Shown here: positions 45,107 to 53,878 of the stretch, piece after piece
How positions within the stretch are numbered: the first letter of the stretch is position 1
Layout: each line of letters starts with the position of its first letter
Assembly: GCA_016872725.1 (NCBI GenBank)
Contig: VGZC01000002.1
Span: 149,488 to 213,487 of the forward strand
Length of the DNA: 64,000 nt
Reading direction: 5' to 3'
Source: Planctomycetota bacterium
Lineage (GTDB): Bacteria; Planctomycetota; Planctomycetia; Pirellulales; Pirellulaceae
Position numbers and translations under genes: made by a program
The notes under the pieces: model-generated
Told to the model about the DNA's origin: nothing
Seen by the model: the letters and a program-made list of their open reading frames with translations, nothing else
Databases searched by the model: none

Positions 45107-47173
45107 TCAATTCCGAGCGGCGATCGGACTGTGCTGGAGCATTTCGAGGTAGTCGGCGGTGATCGCGAAGACCTCGTCGAGATAATAATCCCGCTTGATC
45201 GACGGAGTATCGGCCTGCGAGTCGGCCTGCTTTTCCTCCTCGGCGATCGCGTTGAGCCGCGCGCGCCGCGCGAAGAAGTCGGTTTCGCGGAGCGGCGTCG
45301 CCTTCTCGGCGCGCTGTTCGACGTACTTCGTGATATCGTCGAGCGTCTTGCGGAAGCCGTCCGACGCGGCAAGCCGAGCGACCGACCGCTCGCGCAGCGA
45401 CTTCAGCACGTCGCCGCTCACCATGTCGTACGGCGTATACCGCACGGCGTCGACCTGGCTGAACGGCAGCGAGTATTCCAAGTCGGATTCGCCGACCGGC
45501 ATGTGCGTCGTGATCGAGGGCAGTTCGAGATCGGCGAGCACGCCGCGCTGCTGGGTGCTCTCGCCGTTGGGCCGGAAGAACTGCTGGACGGTGATCTTGA
45601 TCGCGCCCTGATTCGGCGGATTGGGGATCGGGAAGAGCCGCTCGCCGAGTTCCTTGAGCGTCTGAACGGTGCCCTTTCCGTGCGTCGCCTTGTCGCCGAC
45701 GATCAGACCCCGCCGATAGTCCTGAACGGCCCCGGCCAGGATCTCGCTCGCACTCGCGCTGAACTTGCTGGTCAGTACGACCAGCGGGCCGCCCCACGCC
45801 ATGCCCGGCACCGTGTCGTCGTAGTGGTCGACGGTTCCGTTCGAGTCCTTGACCTGGACGACCGGCCCCTCGTCGATGAACAGACCTGTGAGATTGATCG
45901 CCTCGACAAGGCTTCCGCCGCCGTTGCGCCGGAGGTCGAGCACGACGGCGTCGACTTTCTTCTCGACAAATGACTCGAGGATCTTCTGGACGTCGCGCGT
46001 CGTGCTCTTATACTCCCGCAGATTGAGCCGCGAGCCTTCCATATCCATGTAGAAGCTCGGCAGATCGATGACGCCGACGCGATACGGTTCGCCGCCTGCC
46101 TTCTTGCCGCATTCAAAAACCTCGCCCCGCGCCTCGCTGTCCTTCAGTTCGACCTGCGCCCGCTCGATCTCGAGGACCTTCGTTTCGTTTTCGTTGGGCG
46201 ACTGAACGCCGATGCGGACGACCGTCCCGGCCTTGCCGCGGATCAGCTTCACGACATCGGTCAGTTTCATGTCGACCACGTCGACCAACTCCCCGTCCTT
46301 GCCCTGGCCGACCGACACGATGCGGTCCTCCGCCTTCAACTTCCCTTGCTTGGCGGCCGCGCCGCCGGGCACGACTTTCGCCACGACCGTGTAGCCATAG
46401 TCGTTGGTCTGGAGCTGGGCGCCGATTCCCTCGAGATTGAGCCGCATCAGGATGCGGAAATTATCGAGCTGACTTGGGGACATGTACGTCGTATGCGGAT
46501 CGAAGCTCGTCGTGAACGCGTTCAAATAGGTTTCGAGCAATTCGTCGGTATCGAACTGCCGCATGCGGCGCGCGAAGTTCTGGTAGCGCCGGTCGAGCTT
46601 CTCCCGCGCCGCCTGTCCCTCGACCTTGTCCGCCTTCAAGACCAGCAGATCGTACTTGATCCGCATGCGCCACCGCTCGTTCATCTCCTCGGGATTCGCC
46701 GCGTAGGCGACTTGATCGGGGTCGGTCGTCAGTTTCTCGTCGACCGTCATGTCGTGTTCGGCCGCGATCAGTTGCGTCGCGAAGGCGACCCGTTCGTCGA
46801 CCCGCTGGAGGAACCGCTCGTAGACCTTGTACGCGAACTCGATCTTCCCCTGCCGGAGCGCGTCGTCAAGTTCCGTTTCGTTCGCCGCGAACTCGTCGAC
46901 ATCCCTCCGCAGGAAGTAGACCTTCATCGGATCAAAACTCTTGAGGAACAGCCCGAGCGCGCGGGTCGCCGCCTGATCATCGATAGCCGCGCGGCTCAGA
47001 TGCTGCTTCGCCAGGTACTCGACGACCTTCGTCGTCACCTGCCGTTCCCGCGCTCCCGGCGGCGTCACGTCCGCAGCAAGTCGCGACATCACGCCGATCG
47101 CAACGGCTCCGCCCAACACCCAGGCGACCCATACGCTTGTGCGCGAAACCCTCGCCCGCTCGCCGTTCGTCAT
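45107..47173 (-). CDS. Tail-specific (C-terminal processing) serine protease, Prc/CtpA type
   Basis: 688 residues. A membrane anchor or signal (SVWVAWVLGGAVAIGVMSRLAA) suggests a periplasmic location. Then an N-terminal domain as in Prc (RDVDEFAANETELDDAL, KIEFAYKVYERFLQRV), a PDZ domain (GIGAQLQTNDYGYTVVAKVVPGGAAAKQGKLK) and the S41 core: LDLRRNGGGSLVEAI, LTSKFSASASEILAGAVQDY with the catalytic Ser, and KATHGKGTVQTL with the Lys. The C-terminal DUF3340-type helical part is present. Start is ATG 47173. It degrades or trims envelope proteins marked at their C-terminus. Confidence 0.92.
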   Translation of the reverse strand: MTNGERARVSRTSVWVAWVLGGAVAIGVMSRLAADVTPPGARERQVTTKVVEYLAKQHLSRAAIDDQAATRALGLFLKSFDPMKVYFLRRDVDEFAANETELDDALRQGKIEFAYKVYERFLQRVDERVAFATQLIAAEHDMTVDEKLTTDPDQVAYAANPEEMNERWRMRIKYDLLVLKADKVEGQAAREKLDRRYQNFARRMRQFDTDELLETYLNAFTTSFDPHTTYMSPSQLDNFRILMRLNLEGIGAQLQTNDYGYTVVAKVVPGGAAAKQGKLKAEDRIVSVGQGKDGELVDVVDMKLTDVVKLIRGKAGTVVRIGVQSPNENETKVLEIERAQVELKDSEARGEVFECGKKAGGEPYRVGVIDLPSFYMDMEGSRLNLREYKSTTRDVQKILESFVEKKVDAVVLDLRRNGGGSLVEAINLTGLFIDEGPVVQVKDSNGTVDHYDDTVPGMAWGGPLVVLTSKFSASASEILAGAVQDYRRGLIVGDKATHGKGTVQTLKELGERLFPIPNPPNQGAIKITVQQFFRPNGESTQQRGVLADLELPSITTHMPVGESDLEYSLPFSQVDAVRYTPYDMVSGDVLKSLRERSVARLAASDGFRKTLDDITKYVEQRAEKATPLRETDFFARRARLNAIAEEEKQADSQADTPSIKRDYYLDEVFAITADYLEMLQHSPIAARN

Positions 47174-47300
47174 GCGATGACCTTTGCCGTGAAAGGAGGA
47201 CGCCTTCCCGAGACCGCGCAGATTCCCCAATCCGCACAGCTCCAGGGAATGGTAGTCGTTGGGGAAAAGGACGGCAATATTGAAAATCGGCCCTTCCCAG

Positions 47301-47370
47301 GTGGCTCCCGGTGGCTCCCGGTGGCTCCCGGTGGCTCCCGGTGGCTCCCGGTGGCTCCCGGTGGCCCTCG
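47301..47370. repeat. 10-bp tandem repeat (gtggctcccg) upstream of ctpA-type gene
   Basis: Six perfect units at 47301, 47311, 47321, 47331, 47341 and 47351, with a seventh degenerate one at 47361. It lies 128-197 bases upstream of the protease start, in its probable leader or promoter region. The unit is not a multiple of three, so it is not maintained as a coding repeat. Confidence 0.95.
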
Positions 47371-47401
47371 ATCGGGAGGAACGCAAGCCGGACGCTCGGG
47401 C

Positions 47402-47749
47402 TTACGCGTTTTCCCAAGGATTGATGAGCAGCACGCCGACAGGCTCGAAGTCGACCACGTTGCGTGTCATCAGGTGCATGCCATGCCGGATCGCGGTTGC
47501 GGCACGGAGCTTGTCGATCCCCTTCTTCAGTTCACCGATCGTGAGCGCGCTCAGAAAGAGGTCATCGTCGGCGATCGACTCAAGACGCCTTCGCGCCCTT
47601 TCGCTTCCGCGACGGCGCTATACTCCCGAGACCACGCACGCATCGACCAGAACCCTCGCAGATCGACCTCGCGGCAAGGCGATGGGTCGCGGCGAAGATC
47701 GACCGGTTCCAGTCTTCGCATCCGCGATGCTCCATTCCGAGCCAGGCAT
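47402..47749 (-). pseudogene. Decayed antitoxin-toxin locus (Phd/FitA-like remnant fused to a PIN toxin)
   Basis: Reading the minus strand from ATG 47749 gives MPGSEWSIADAKTG, resembling the start of a Phd/YefM-type antitoxin, then a scrambled linker, then VLVDACVVSGV, which matches the start of PIN toxins (LLDTNVVSEL). A TAG at 47618-47620 interrupts it. After the stop the same frame continues LESIADDDLFLSALTIGELKKGIDKL, and jumps directly to AATAIRHGMHLMTRNVVDF and VGVLLINPWENA. The central part of a FitB/VapC toxin, about 60 residues, is missing. The acidic residues of the first and last strands survive. An inactive remnant. Confidence 0.75.
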
Positions 47750-47879
47750 GGCGGGGCCTCGGCGAGACCACTGTCGAGGATGTCGATGACTGGTTAGACT
47801 AGCGCATTCCGTCCTGTCCCGCGCGTTGGATCAGGTGAGGTGTTCCGCATCTTCGTGCCGCGGCAAGGAACCCCAAGTC

Positions 47880-49160
47880 ATGCCCTTTCGCAATGCGTTG
47901 TCGATCGGACTCCTTGTCGTCGCGGCCGCGGTCACCGCTCGGGACGGACGCGCCCAGGAATGGACCCGGTTCCGCGGCCCGAACGGATCCGGCCGCAGCG
48001 AGACCGTGCTTCCCGCGCAGTGGTCCGAGACCGATTTTGAATGGAAGGCCCCGATTCCGGGCGAAGGCCATTCCTCGCCGGTCGTCTGGGGCGACCGCGT
48101 GTTCCTGCTCAGTTCGGATCGGGCCACGGCCACGCGGTACGCGCTCTGCCTGAGCGCAAGGGACGGATCGACGTTGTGGTCGAACGAGTTCCCGTCGGTG
48201 CGGCACACGTTGCACATCCGGAGCAGCTACGCGTCCTCGACGCCGACGGTCGACGACGAGCGTGTCTATTTCGCGTGGTCCGCGCCCGAAGAAACGATGC
48301 TCATCGCCTTCTTCCACGACGGGCGCGAGGCGTGGAAGGTGAATCTGGGGCGTTGGGTGAGCCAGCACGGATACGGCACATCGCCCATCCTGCATGGCGA
48401 TCTGTTGATCGTCAACAATTCGCAGGACGGCAACGACGGCGAGAAGAAACTCAAGCCCGACGAAGTGCCCGGCGACAGTTTCGTGCTCGCGTTCGATCGC
48501 AAGACGGGCCGGGAGCTCTGGCGCGCGCGGCGCGCGAGCAACGTGGTGTCGTACGCGGTCCCCTGCATCCGCGAATCGTCTCCGGGCAAGGCCGAGGTTG
48601 TCTGTCTTTCGACGAACGAGGGCGTTTACGCGCTCGATCTCCTGACCGGACGCGAGAACTGGTCGGTTCCCAAAGCGTTCACGATGCGCACCGTCAGCTC
48701 GCCCGTACTCGCCGCCGATCATGTCTTTGGAACAACGGGATCGGGAGGCGGGGGCAACTACGTGGTCGCCGTCAAGCCGGGAACGGGCGCCGATATCGCG
48801 TTCGAGGTCCGCAAACAGGCGCCCTACGTACCGACTCCCCTCCCGAGCGGTGATTCGGTCTTCCTTTGGAGCGACGGCGGCGTGGTGACGTGCATCGACG
48901 CGCGCAGCGGCGCGACGCGATTCGCGGGTCGAGCCCACGACGGCGATTTCTCGGGCTCCCCGATCCTCGCCGGCGACAAGATCTACTGCGTCTCGGACGA
49001 CGGCGTGCTCGTCTGCATCGCGGCATCCGACACGGAACTGAAGGTGCTCGGCAAGACAACGCTCGGCGAAGCGAGCCGCTCGACGCCCGCCGTCTCCGGC
49101 AGCCGGATGTTCCTGCGCACCTATTCGCACGTGATGTGCGTCGGCCCGAAATCGAGCTGA
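47880..49160 (+). CDS. Secreted PQQ-type beta-propeller (BamB-like repeats)
   Basis: 426 residues. Signal peptide MPFRNALSIGLLVVAAAVTARDGRAQ. The mature part has WTRFRGPNGSG, typical of planctomycete PQQ-like proteins, and repeated blades: SSPVVWGDRVFLLSS, STPTVDDERVYFAW, TSPILHGDLLIVNN, FVLAFDRKTGRELW, VYALDLLTGRENW, SGSPILAGDKIYCV. No enzyme active-site residues of PQQ dehydrogenases are apparent, so a scaffold or binding role is more likely than catalysis. Periplasmic. Alone on its strand, convergent with dinG. Start is ATG 47880; an upstream in-frame start is unlikely because the signal begins here. Confidence 0.88.
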   Translation: MPFRNALSIGLLVVAAAVTARDGRAQEWTRFRGPNGSGRSETVLPAQWSETDFEWKAPIPGEGHSSPVVWGDRVFLLSSDRATATRYALCLSARDGSTLWSNEFPSVRHTLHIRSSYASSTPTVDDERVYFAWSAPEETMLIAFFHDGREAWKVNLGRWVSQHGYGTSPILHGDLLIVNNSQDGNDGEKKLKPDEVPGDSFVLAFDRKTGRELWRARRASNVVSYAVPCIRESSPGKAEVVCLSTNEGVYALDLLTGRENWSVPKAFTMRTVSSPVLAADHVFGTTGSGGGGNYVVAVKPGTGADIAFEVRKQAPYVPTPLPSGDSVFLWSDGGVVTCIDARSGATRFAGRAHDGDFSGSPILAGDKIYCVSDDGVLVCIAASDTELKVLGKTTLGEASRSTPAVSGSRMFLRTYSHVMCVGPKSS

Positions 49161-49230
49161 CTCGAATCAGGCTGACTCGGCCGCCTTGCCCATCGCGTTC
49201 CCCGTTCGGCGATCGGCGCCGCGCCCTCCC

Positions 49231-51228
49231 TCACACGGGTTCCTCGGCGCACGACTCGAAGGTCACTCGACACGGCGGCAGCGATTCGAGGAACAGCGCG
49301 CCGTACGCTTTCGTGTGGACGCGGGGGTCGAGGACGACGACGATTCCGCGGTCGGCCCGCGTTCGGATCAATCGTCCGAACCCCTGCCTGAGCTTGATGA
49401 CCGCCTCGGGAACCTGGTATTCGTGGAACGGGTTGCCGCCCGAGGCCCGGATCGCCTCGAGCCTCGCCTGCAGGAGCGGGTGGTCGGGGACGCTGAACGG
49501 CAGACGCGTGATGATGACGTTTTGCAGGGCGTCGCCGGGGACGTCGACACCCTGCCAGAAACTGTCGGTGCCGAAGAGGACGCCGCGTGAACTCGCCTTG
49601 AACCGTTCGATCATGTTCGATCGCGACGGGTCATCGGCTTGGTTGAACAGTTCGAATCCGTTCTTCGCGATCCACTCGGCGAGCGCCTCCGCGGCGCCGC
49701 GCAGCGCCGCGTAGCTGGTGAACAGAACGAACGCCCGTCCGCTCGTCCGCTCCACATAGCGCCGGATCATGTCGATACTCGCCCGCTGGAACGCCTCGCG
49801 TTCCGAGCTCGGATCGGGCATGTCCCGCAGCAGGATCAGCTCGGCCTGCCTCGCGTAGTCGAACGGGCTTCCGACGCGGAGCTCTCCTCCCGAATCGAGC
49901 CCGACTCGGTTGCGGAAAAAGGCGAACGACGGATCGCGGCCGGTCGAAAGGGTCGCGCTGGTCATCACGACGGTCCGGACCGCCTCGAACAACTCGACTC
50001 GAAGCGCGCCGCCGAGTTCGATCGGGGACGCGGCGAGCTCGACGCGGGGATACCCTCGGCGATTACGGCCCGATTCGATCCAATGGACGGCGTTGGGTGG
50101 CGGGCGCTTGTGCCAGTGGCGAACGCCGTTGGCGAGTCGTTGGATGCGATTCCGCGCCGCGGAACAATCGAGTCGCTCGATGTCGTCCGACGCGTCGTCG
50201 GCGAACGCATCGAGGACCTTGGCGAGTTCGTCGAGGGCGGGGCTGAGATGGTTGGGGATCGGGACCTGTTCGCGGACGCGCGTCGGCGGCCCGCCCTGCC
50301 CCGACAGATCGAACAGATCGCCGAAGAACTCGCGCGACCGCTCCTCGCACGCCTCGACAACCTCGATCGCCCGAGCGCGGCCGGGCGTCGCGAGCAGGCC
50401 GCGCTGCGTACGGGCATTGAACAGCCGGATGAGCGCGTAGTCGACTTGCCCCGAGGAAACCTTGATCCCCATGTGCTCCGCGGCGACGTTCTCGATTGAG
50501 TGCGCCTCGTCGAACACCACCGCGCAATACTCGGGAAGAACGCGTCCGTTCGCGCGGCGCACGGCGAGGTCGGCGAAGAAGAGCGCGTGGTTGACGACGA
50601 GGAGCTGCGCGTTGTGCATGCGCCGCCGGGCCCGGAAGTAGAAACAGGCGGCGTGGAAGGCGCATTCCTTGCCAAGGCAGTTGTCCGTGTCGCTGGAAAC
50701 CTCGTCCCATACCGTCGGTCGCGGCCGGAACGGGAGATCGCTGCGCGAGCCGTCGTGCGTCGACTTGGACCAGGCGACAAGGTCGGCTAGCTGCGAGCGT
50801 TCCTCGTCGTCGCCGAACACCATTCGAGCCCGTTCGGCGGCGACCGCGAGCCGCCGAAGGCTGATGTAGTTCGAGCGGCCCTTCACGAGCACGGTCGAGA
50901 ACTCGCGCGGGATGACGCTGTTGAGGAACGGGACGTCCTTGCGGATCAGTTGCTCCTGGAGGCTGATCGTGTGCGTCGAAACGACGATCCGTTTGCGGGT
51001 TTCCTCGGACGGATCGTCTTCGGTCACCGACAGGATCGCCGGGATCAGATAGGCGAAGCTCTTGCCCACGCCCGTGCCGGCCTCCGCGATCAGATGCTCG
51101 CCCCGGTCGAGCGCGCCGGCGATCGCGTCGGCCATTTCAAGCTGTTGGGGGCGTGATTCGTACGCCGGGAGTCTCGCCGCGATGCGGCCGCTCGGACCGA
51201 GAATATGGTGCGGCGTGAGTGGAGTCAT
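49231..51228 (-). CDS. dinG: DinG/XPD-family ATP-dependent DNA helicase
   Basis: 665 residues, superfamily 2 helicase. Walker A AEAGTGVGKSFAYLIPA, motif STHTISLQEQL, four Cys for the 4Fe-4S cluster in CLGKECAFHAACFYFRARRRM (first Cys in DNCLG), DEAH box VVFDEAHSIENVA, and the C-terminal motifs VLFTSYAALRGAAEAL, GTDSFWQGVDVPGDAL and QGFGRLIRTRAD. The cluster and all motor motifs are intact. Role: unwinding of forked or RNA:DNA structures. It begins 43 bases after the PLP enzyme gene ends. Confidence 0.9.
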   Translation of the reverse strand: MTPLTPHHILGPSGRIAARLPAYESRPQQLEMADAIAGALDRGEHLIAEAGTGVGKSFAYLIPAILSVTEDDPSEETRKRIVVSTHTISLQEQLIRKDVPFLNSVIPREFSTVLVKGRSNYISLRRLAVAAERARMVFGDDEERSQLADLVAWSKSTHDGSRSDLPFRPRPTVWDEVSSDTDNCLGKECAFHAACFYFRARRRMHNAQLLVVNHALFFADLAVRRANGRVLPEYCAVVFDEAHSIENVAAEHMGIKVSSGQVDYALIRLFNARTQRGLLATPGRARAIEVVEACEERSREFFGDLFDLSGQGGPPTRVREQVPIPNHLSPALDELAKVLDAFADDASDDIERLDCSAARNRIQRLANGVRHWHKRPPPNAVHWIESGRNRRGYPRVELAASPIELGGALRVELFEAVRTVVMTSATLSTGRDPSFAFFRNRVGLDSGGELRVGSPFDYARQAELILLRDMPDPSSEREAFQRASIDMIRRYVERTSGRAFVLFTSYAALRGAAEALAEWIAKNGFELFNQADDPSRSNMIERFKASSRGVLFGTDSFWQGVDVPGDALQNVIITRLPFSVPDHPLLQARLEAIRASGGNPFHEYQVPEAVIKLRQGFGRLIRTRADRGIVVVLDPRVHTKAYGALFLESLPPCRVTFESCAEEPV

Positions 51229-51271
51229 CGACGCGCGGCGGACCGGGAGCTCGCATAGAGGCTCGCCGAAA

Positions 51272-52525
51272 TCACACCAGTTCCCCCAGTGTTCGAAGCA
51301 GGCGATCCACTTCCTCGGACGTGTTGTAATGGACGAGTCCGATACGGACCATGCCGTCCGGCTCGACGCCCAACGCCTCGCCCAGGTTCAGCGCATAGTA
51401 GTTCCCGTGCCAAACGAAGATCCCGTGCCGGCCGAGATGATCGGCGACGTCGCGCGACGTCCGCGCGTCGAGCGTGACGGCGACGGTCGCGACGCGTTCG
51501 TGCATGCGGTCGAGATCCGCGATCCCGCGAATCCGAACATGGGGCATGTCGCGCAGCCCCGAGAGCAACTGCCTCGCCAGGTCGGTCTCGTAGTCGCGGA
51601 TCGCCTGATAGGCCGCCACGAGCGCGCGGCGCCGACTCAGCGTTCCATCCTGGCGAACGGTGCGGCCCAGATCGGCGAGATACTCGACGGCCGCGCGGAC
51701 CCCGAGAATGCACTCGTGCGATTGGGTTCCCGTCATCCATTTTCCGGGCAGGTCGTCGGGGGCGGGCCGCAGCTTGTACGCTTCGAGTTCTTCGAGGATT
51801 TCCTTCCGACCCCATTGGATGCCGACATGGGGTCCGAAGAACTTGTAGGCCGAGCAGACCAGGAAGTCGCAATGGAGCGCCTGCACGTCGATCGCCGCAT
51901 GGGGCGCGAAGTGAACGGCGTCCAGAAAGGTGAGCGCGCCCACCGCCCGCGCCCGCTCGCAGATTTCCCGCACCGGATTGATCGTGCCGACGGAATTCGA
52001 AGCGCATCCGACGGCGACAAGCCGCGTGCGCGGGCCGAGGTGGCGATCGAGGAAATCCAGATCGAGCGTGCAGTCGTCGGCGCGGACCGGGACGACCCGC
52101 GCGCGGACGCCCGCGTCGCGCGCGGCGAGCACCCAGGGGGTGTAGTTGGCGTCGTGATCGAGCTGCGTGACGATGATCTCGTCGCCCGCCTTCCAGGTCC
52201 GCGCGAGGGCGCGCGACAGCGCGAACGTCAGCGTCGTCATGTTGGGTCCGAAGCTGACCGTCGCCGGATCCTTGGTTCCGAGCAGGTCCGCGGCGGCGGC
52301 GTGCGTCTCCCACAACAATGCGTCGCTCTCGCGGCTCGTCGCGAACGTGCCCCCGTGATTCGCGTTCGTATGCCGGAGATAGCCGGCGATCGCGTCGATC
52401 ACGCGGCTGGGCACCTGCGTTCCGGCCGGGCCATCGAAAAAGACCGCCGGCCGCCCTCCGATCTCGCGCGCGAGCGCGGGGAACTGCCGGCGGCACGCTT
52501 CCACCACGGACGGCAACAATCGCAT
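51272..52525 (-). CDS. Cysteine desulfurase-like PLP enzyme (class V, VC1184-type)
   Basis: 417 residues. Fold-type I PLP enzyme: VFFDGPAGTQVPSRVIDAI, ANHGGTFATSRESD, TQLDHDANYTPWVL, LDAVHFAPHAAIDVQ and the PLP lysine in CSAYKFFGPHVGIQWG. The layout corresponds to the group named VC1184 subfamily cysteine desulfurases; the catalytic Cys loop of SufS/IscS is not evident (the C-terminal part reads THYNxxE-like as VHYNTSEEVD), so the reaction is uncertain. No SufU, SufE or IscU gene is nearby. Translation is preceded by a run of ten G on the coding strand (see separate entry). Confidence 0.83.
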   Translation of the reverse strand: MRLLPSVVEACRRQFPALAREIGGRPAVFFDGPAGTQVPSRVIDAIAGYLRHTNANHGGTFATSRESDALLWETHAAAADLLGTKDPATVSFGPNMTTLTFALSRALARTWKAGDEIIVTQLDHDANYTPWVLAARDAGVRARVVPVRADDCTLDLDFLDRHLGPRTRLVAVGCASNSVGTINPVREICERARAVGALTFLDAVHFAPHAAIDVQALHCDFLVCSAYKFFGPHVGIQWGRKEILEELEAYKLRPAPDDLPGKWMTGTQSHECILGVRAAVEYLADLGRTVRQDGTLSRRRALVAAYQAIRDYETDLARQLLSGLRDMPHVRIRGIADLDRMHERVATVAVTLDARTSRDVADHLGRHGIFVWHGNYYALNLGEALGVEPDGMVRIGLVHYNTSEEVDRLLRTLGELV

Positions 52526-52537
52526 GGCTCGCTGTCT

Positions 52538-52547
52538 CCCCCCCCCC
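52538..52547 (-). repeat. G10 homopolymer just upstream of the PLP enzyme gene
   Basis: Ten consecutive C on the plus strand are ten G on the coding strand, between the upstream ligase stop (52557) and the ATG at 52525, occupying positions -13 to -22. No other mononucleotide run of this length is in the window. Such tracts can slip in replication, but the effect here would be on leader spacing and not on the frame. Confidence 0.85.
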
Positions 52548-52556
52548 GTTTCGCGA

Positions 52557-53858
52557 TCAGGGCCCGCCGCTTCGTTTCGGCGCGGGATCGCGCGGACGCG
52601 CGTCGACGAACCGTCGACCCTTGCCCTCGAACCGCGGCAGCGCGCCGAGCGGAACGGCGACCACCTCGATGCGCAGACCAAGCCGCAACCGCAGCAGCCT
52701 CGCGATCCGATCCGGCTCGTCGGACCGATCCTCCACCTCGATGCGCAGTTCATCCATCTCCCGAACGCGAAACGCCGTGATCCGATATTCCTCGATCTCC
52801 GGCACCTCGCGCAGGATCGACTCGACGGAACTCGGGAACAGGTTCACGCCCCGAACGATCATCATATCGTCGACACGGCCGAGCACACCTCCCTGGAGCA
52901 GAACGAACCGGTTGGGACCGCCGGTCGGATACTCCGGCCGGACCAGATCACCCGTGCGGTACCGGATCACGGGACAGCCGGTTCGTCCGAGCGTGGTCAA
53001 CACCAGCTCGGCCGGCTCGCCGCCGCCCGCCGCCCGCTCGCCGCCCGGTTCGATGAACTCGGCGATGAACCGGCTCTCATTGACGTGAAGTCCGCGCCGC
53101 GCTGCGTCGGCGTATCCCCATGGGCCGACTTCGGTCGCGCCGGCATGATCGATCACCTCGGCGCCCCAAACCGACTCGATGCGCCGCCGCACTCCGGGCA
53201 GCGATCCCCCCGGTTCGCCGGCGACGATGATGCGGCGCACGGCCGATTCGGCGAGCGGAACGGAGCGCGCGGCGGCGACCTCGGCCATCCGCAGCGCGTA
53301 ACTCGGCGTGCACAACACGCACGCGGGCCGAAGGTCGCGGATCAATGCGAGTCGCGATTCGGTGTCCATCCCGCCCGTCGGCACGACCATCATGCCCCGC
53401 GCCGCGCACGCGTCGTAGGCGCTCCAGAACCCGATGAACGGTCCGAACGAAAAGGCGAGTACCGCGCGGTCGCCCGGTTCCGCGCCGGCCGCGTCGAGCA
53501 CGAACTGCCAGCCCTGAATCCACCAGGACCAGTCGTCGGCCGTGTCGACGACGGCGAGCGGTTTGCCGCGGGTGCCCGACGTTCGGTGGAATCGCACATA
53601 GCGTTCGAGCGGAAACGTGCGGTTCGAGGCGAAACCGTCGGCGGCGAGCAATTCGTCCTTGGTGGTGAACGGCAGCGCGCCGAGTTCCTCGATCGTTCGC
53701 AGGCGCGGCGCATGGGCTCGGAACTTGGCGGAATAGAGCGGATTGGACGGAACGATCGCCGCCAACAGGCCGTTGAGCAAGTCGATCTGCCGCGCCTCCC
53801 GCTCGGTCCGTTCCAGCCGTTCCCATTCCCGGCGCCTTGAATAATCGTCCGCGGCCAT
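52557..53858 (-). CDS. PaaK-like AMP-forming acyl-CoA ligase
   Basis: 433 residues. Adenylate-forming enzyme: FHRTSGTRGKPLAV (P-loop), HAGATEVGPWGY and the C-terminal hinge YRTGDLVRPEYP and GRVDDMMIVRGVNLFPSSVE. The N-terminal YSAKFRAHAP and PFTTKDELLAA are typical of phenylacetate-CoA ligases. No other phenylacetate-pathway gene lies here, so the acid substrate is unknown. It starts 20 bases after the MFS gene ends. Confidence 0.85.
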   Translation of the reverse strand: MAADDYSRRREWERLERTEREARQIDLLNGLLAAIVPSNPLYSAKFRAHAPRLRTIEELGALPFTTKDELLAADGFASNRTFPLERYVRFHRTSGTRGKPLAVVDTADDWSWWIQGWQFVLDAAGAEPGDRAVLAFSFGPFIGFWSAYDACAARGMMVVPTGGMDTESRLALIRDLRPACVLCTPSYALRMAEVAAARSVPLAESAVRRIIVAGEPGGSLPGVRRRIESVWGAEVIDHAGATEVGPWGYADAARRGLHVNESRFIAEFIEPGGERAAGGGEPAELVLTTLGRTGCPVIRYRTGDLVRPEYPTGGPNRFVLLQGGVLGRVDDMMIVRGVNLFPSSVESILREVPEIEEYRITAFRVREMDELRIEVEDRSDEPDRIARLLRLRLGLRIEVVAVPLGALPRFEGKGRRFVDARPRDPAPKRSGGP

Positions 53859-53878
53859 GTTCGCCTCGCCCCGCTCCG

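Noticed and set aside
47301..47370. Possible CRISPR array
   Set aside because: The units are directly adjacent 10-mers without spacers, and no cas genes are present.
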